Shown: positions 4,871-5,538 of the stretch, in pieces
How positions within the stretch are numbered: the first letter of the stretch is position 1
Layout: each line of letters starts with the position of its first letter
Assembly: GCA_023129655.1 (NCBI GenBank)
Contig: JAGMBN010000080.1
Location: 1-5,538 of the forward strand
Length of the DNA stretch: 5,538 bases
Reading direction: 5' to 3'
Source: a bacterium
Lineage (GTDB): Bacteria; JAHJDO01
Program-made: the position numbers and the translations under genes
The notes under the pieces: model-generated
The model's input: the letters and a program-made list of their open reading frames with translations, nothing else
Databases searched by the model: none
Told to the model about the DNA's origin: nothing

Positions 4871-5538
4871 ATGAGAGTCATAATCGTAAAAGACACAGAA
4901 GAAATGGGAAAGAAGGCGGCTGATTTGATTGCTGGGGAAATGAAGAAAAAAACCAGTTTTGTGCTGGGTCTTGCAACAGGCAGCACGCCTCTGCCGCTTT
5001 ACAAAGAGTTCGTAAAAAGAAACAAAGCGGGGAAGATTGACTTTTCCACTGTTATAACATTTAATCTTGACGAATATGTTGGACTTGACCCGGCTCACGA
5101 TCAGAGTTATAGATACTTCATGAACGAGAACCTGTTTGATCATGTAAATATACTAAAGAAAAATACTCACGTCCCCAACGGAATGGCAGAGGATATTGAC
5201 GCATCCTGCAGGGAATATGAGAAAACGATAGACGAAATAGGAGGTATTGACTATCAGGTTCTTGGAATTGGCGGTAACGGACATATTGGATTCAACGAAC
5301 CGGGTTCTTCTCTTGGATCTTTGACAAGAATAAAGACCTTAACTGATGAGACAATATCTGATAACGCGCGGTTCTTTGAGAAAAAAGAGGACGTTCCCAC
5401 ACAGGCAATAACAATGGGCATTGGAACTACAATGAAAGCAAAAAAAGTAGTGCTTCTGGCAAACGGCGCAAATAAAGCAGATACTGTTAAAGCTGCCCTT
5501 GAGGGACCAGTAACATCAATTTGTCCGGCAAGCGCACT
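4871..5538 (+). CDS. nagB: Glucosamine-6-phosphate deaminase (3' end outside window)
   Basis: Converts glucosamine 6-phosphate to fructose 6-phosphate and ammonia, the last step that feeds amino sugars from chitin, peptidoglycan or GlcNAc into glycolysis. The window shows 222 codons plus two bases; the family usually has about 240-266, so only the C-terminal end is missing because of the window edge. Motifs: phosphate-binding LGLATGSTPLPLY (32-44), FNLDEYVGL (64-72) with catalytic Asp67, and GIGGNGHIGFNEPGS (132-146) with His138 and Glu143 of the ring-opening relay. Asn136 stands where the E. coli enzyme has Asp, as in the Bacillus-type enzymes. LTDETISDNARFF (157-169) and TMGIGT (181-186) are also typical. 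The start is set by the strong Shine-Dalgarno at 4858-4863. It is divergent from the kinase gene; a nagA or transporter gene might follow outside the window. Confidence 0.95.
   Translation, partial: MRVIIVKDTEEMGKKAADLIAGEMKKKTSFVLGLATGSTPLPLYKEFVKRNKAGKIDFSTVITFNLDEYVGLDPAHDQSYRYFMNENLFDHVNILKKNTHVPNGMAEDIDASCREYEKTIDEIGGIDYQVLGIGGNGHIGFNEPGSSLGSLTRIKTLTDETISDNARFFEKKEDVPTQAITMGIGTTMKAKKVVLLANGANKADTVKAALEGPVTSICPASA

Noticed and set aside
4832..5143. Leftward 103-codon frame
   Set aside because: It is antisense to nagB, whose motifs and ribosome binding site are unambiguous.
1..5538. CRISPR array, integrase, transposase or phage genes
   Set aside because: No regularly spaced repeats and no matching protein motifs were seen on either strand. 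The tRNA gene has no adjacent integrase or obvious attachment-site duplicate.

Overview
This is an AT-rich bacterial chromosomal segment (by eye, GC in the upper 30s percent) with five protein genes and one tRNA gene. A sigma-54 factor, a eukaryotic-like Ser/Thr kinase, a DUF1015 protein, a short NagB of the Bacillus-like type and a tRNA without encoded CCA occur together. With the compact layout and scattered palindromic repeats, this would fit an uncultured Gram-negative-type lineage such as the Omnitrophota or Elusimicrobiota. That assignment is a guess from gene content, not a sequence match.

Layout. Positions 1-288 hold no convincing gene. They contain a 33-base imperfect palindrome that becomes a 15-bp hairpin with two G-U pairs only when read on the minus strand. 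Positions 289-434 look like a small non-coding palindromic element with nested hairpins and imperfect inverted ends. It supplies the last 47 codons and the stop of the DUF1015 gene (minus strand, 291-1772). That gene carries a second, codon-phased palindrome at 732-776. Upstream of it, on the same strand, is tRNA-Leu(CAG) at 1846-1929 with a strong promoter. The interval 1930-2053 is divergent: the tRNA is read leftward, and def (peptide deformylase, 2054-2569) is read rightward and overlaps rpoN (sigma-54, 2563-3978) by 7 bases. rpoN converges on and overlaps by 33 bases a minimal Ser/Thr kinase gene (minus, 3946-4746). A terminator-like hairpin for the def-rpoN transcript lies inside the kinase gene. 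The kinase gene and nagB (glucosamine-6-phosphate deaminase, from 4871, cut by the window edge) are divergent across a 124-base spacer with candidate back-to-back promoters and repeated CAAGTT motifs.

Function. These are mostly housekeeping genes: N-terminal deformylation of new proteins, alternative transcription initiation, Leu tRNA and amino-sugar catabolism. The kinase has no visible sensor domain. I see no defence, secretion or biosynthetic system. The unusual content is structural: palindromic elements that have become protein-coding, tail-to-tail overlap with an embedded terminator, and the def-rpoN pairing.
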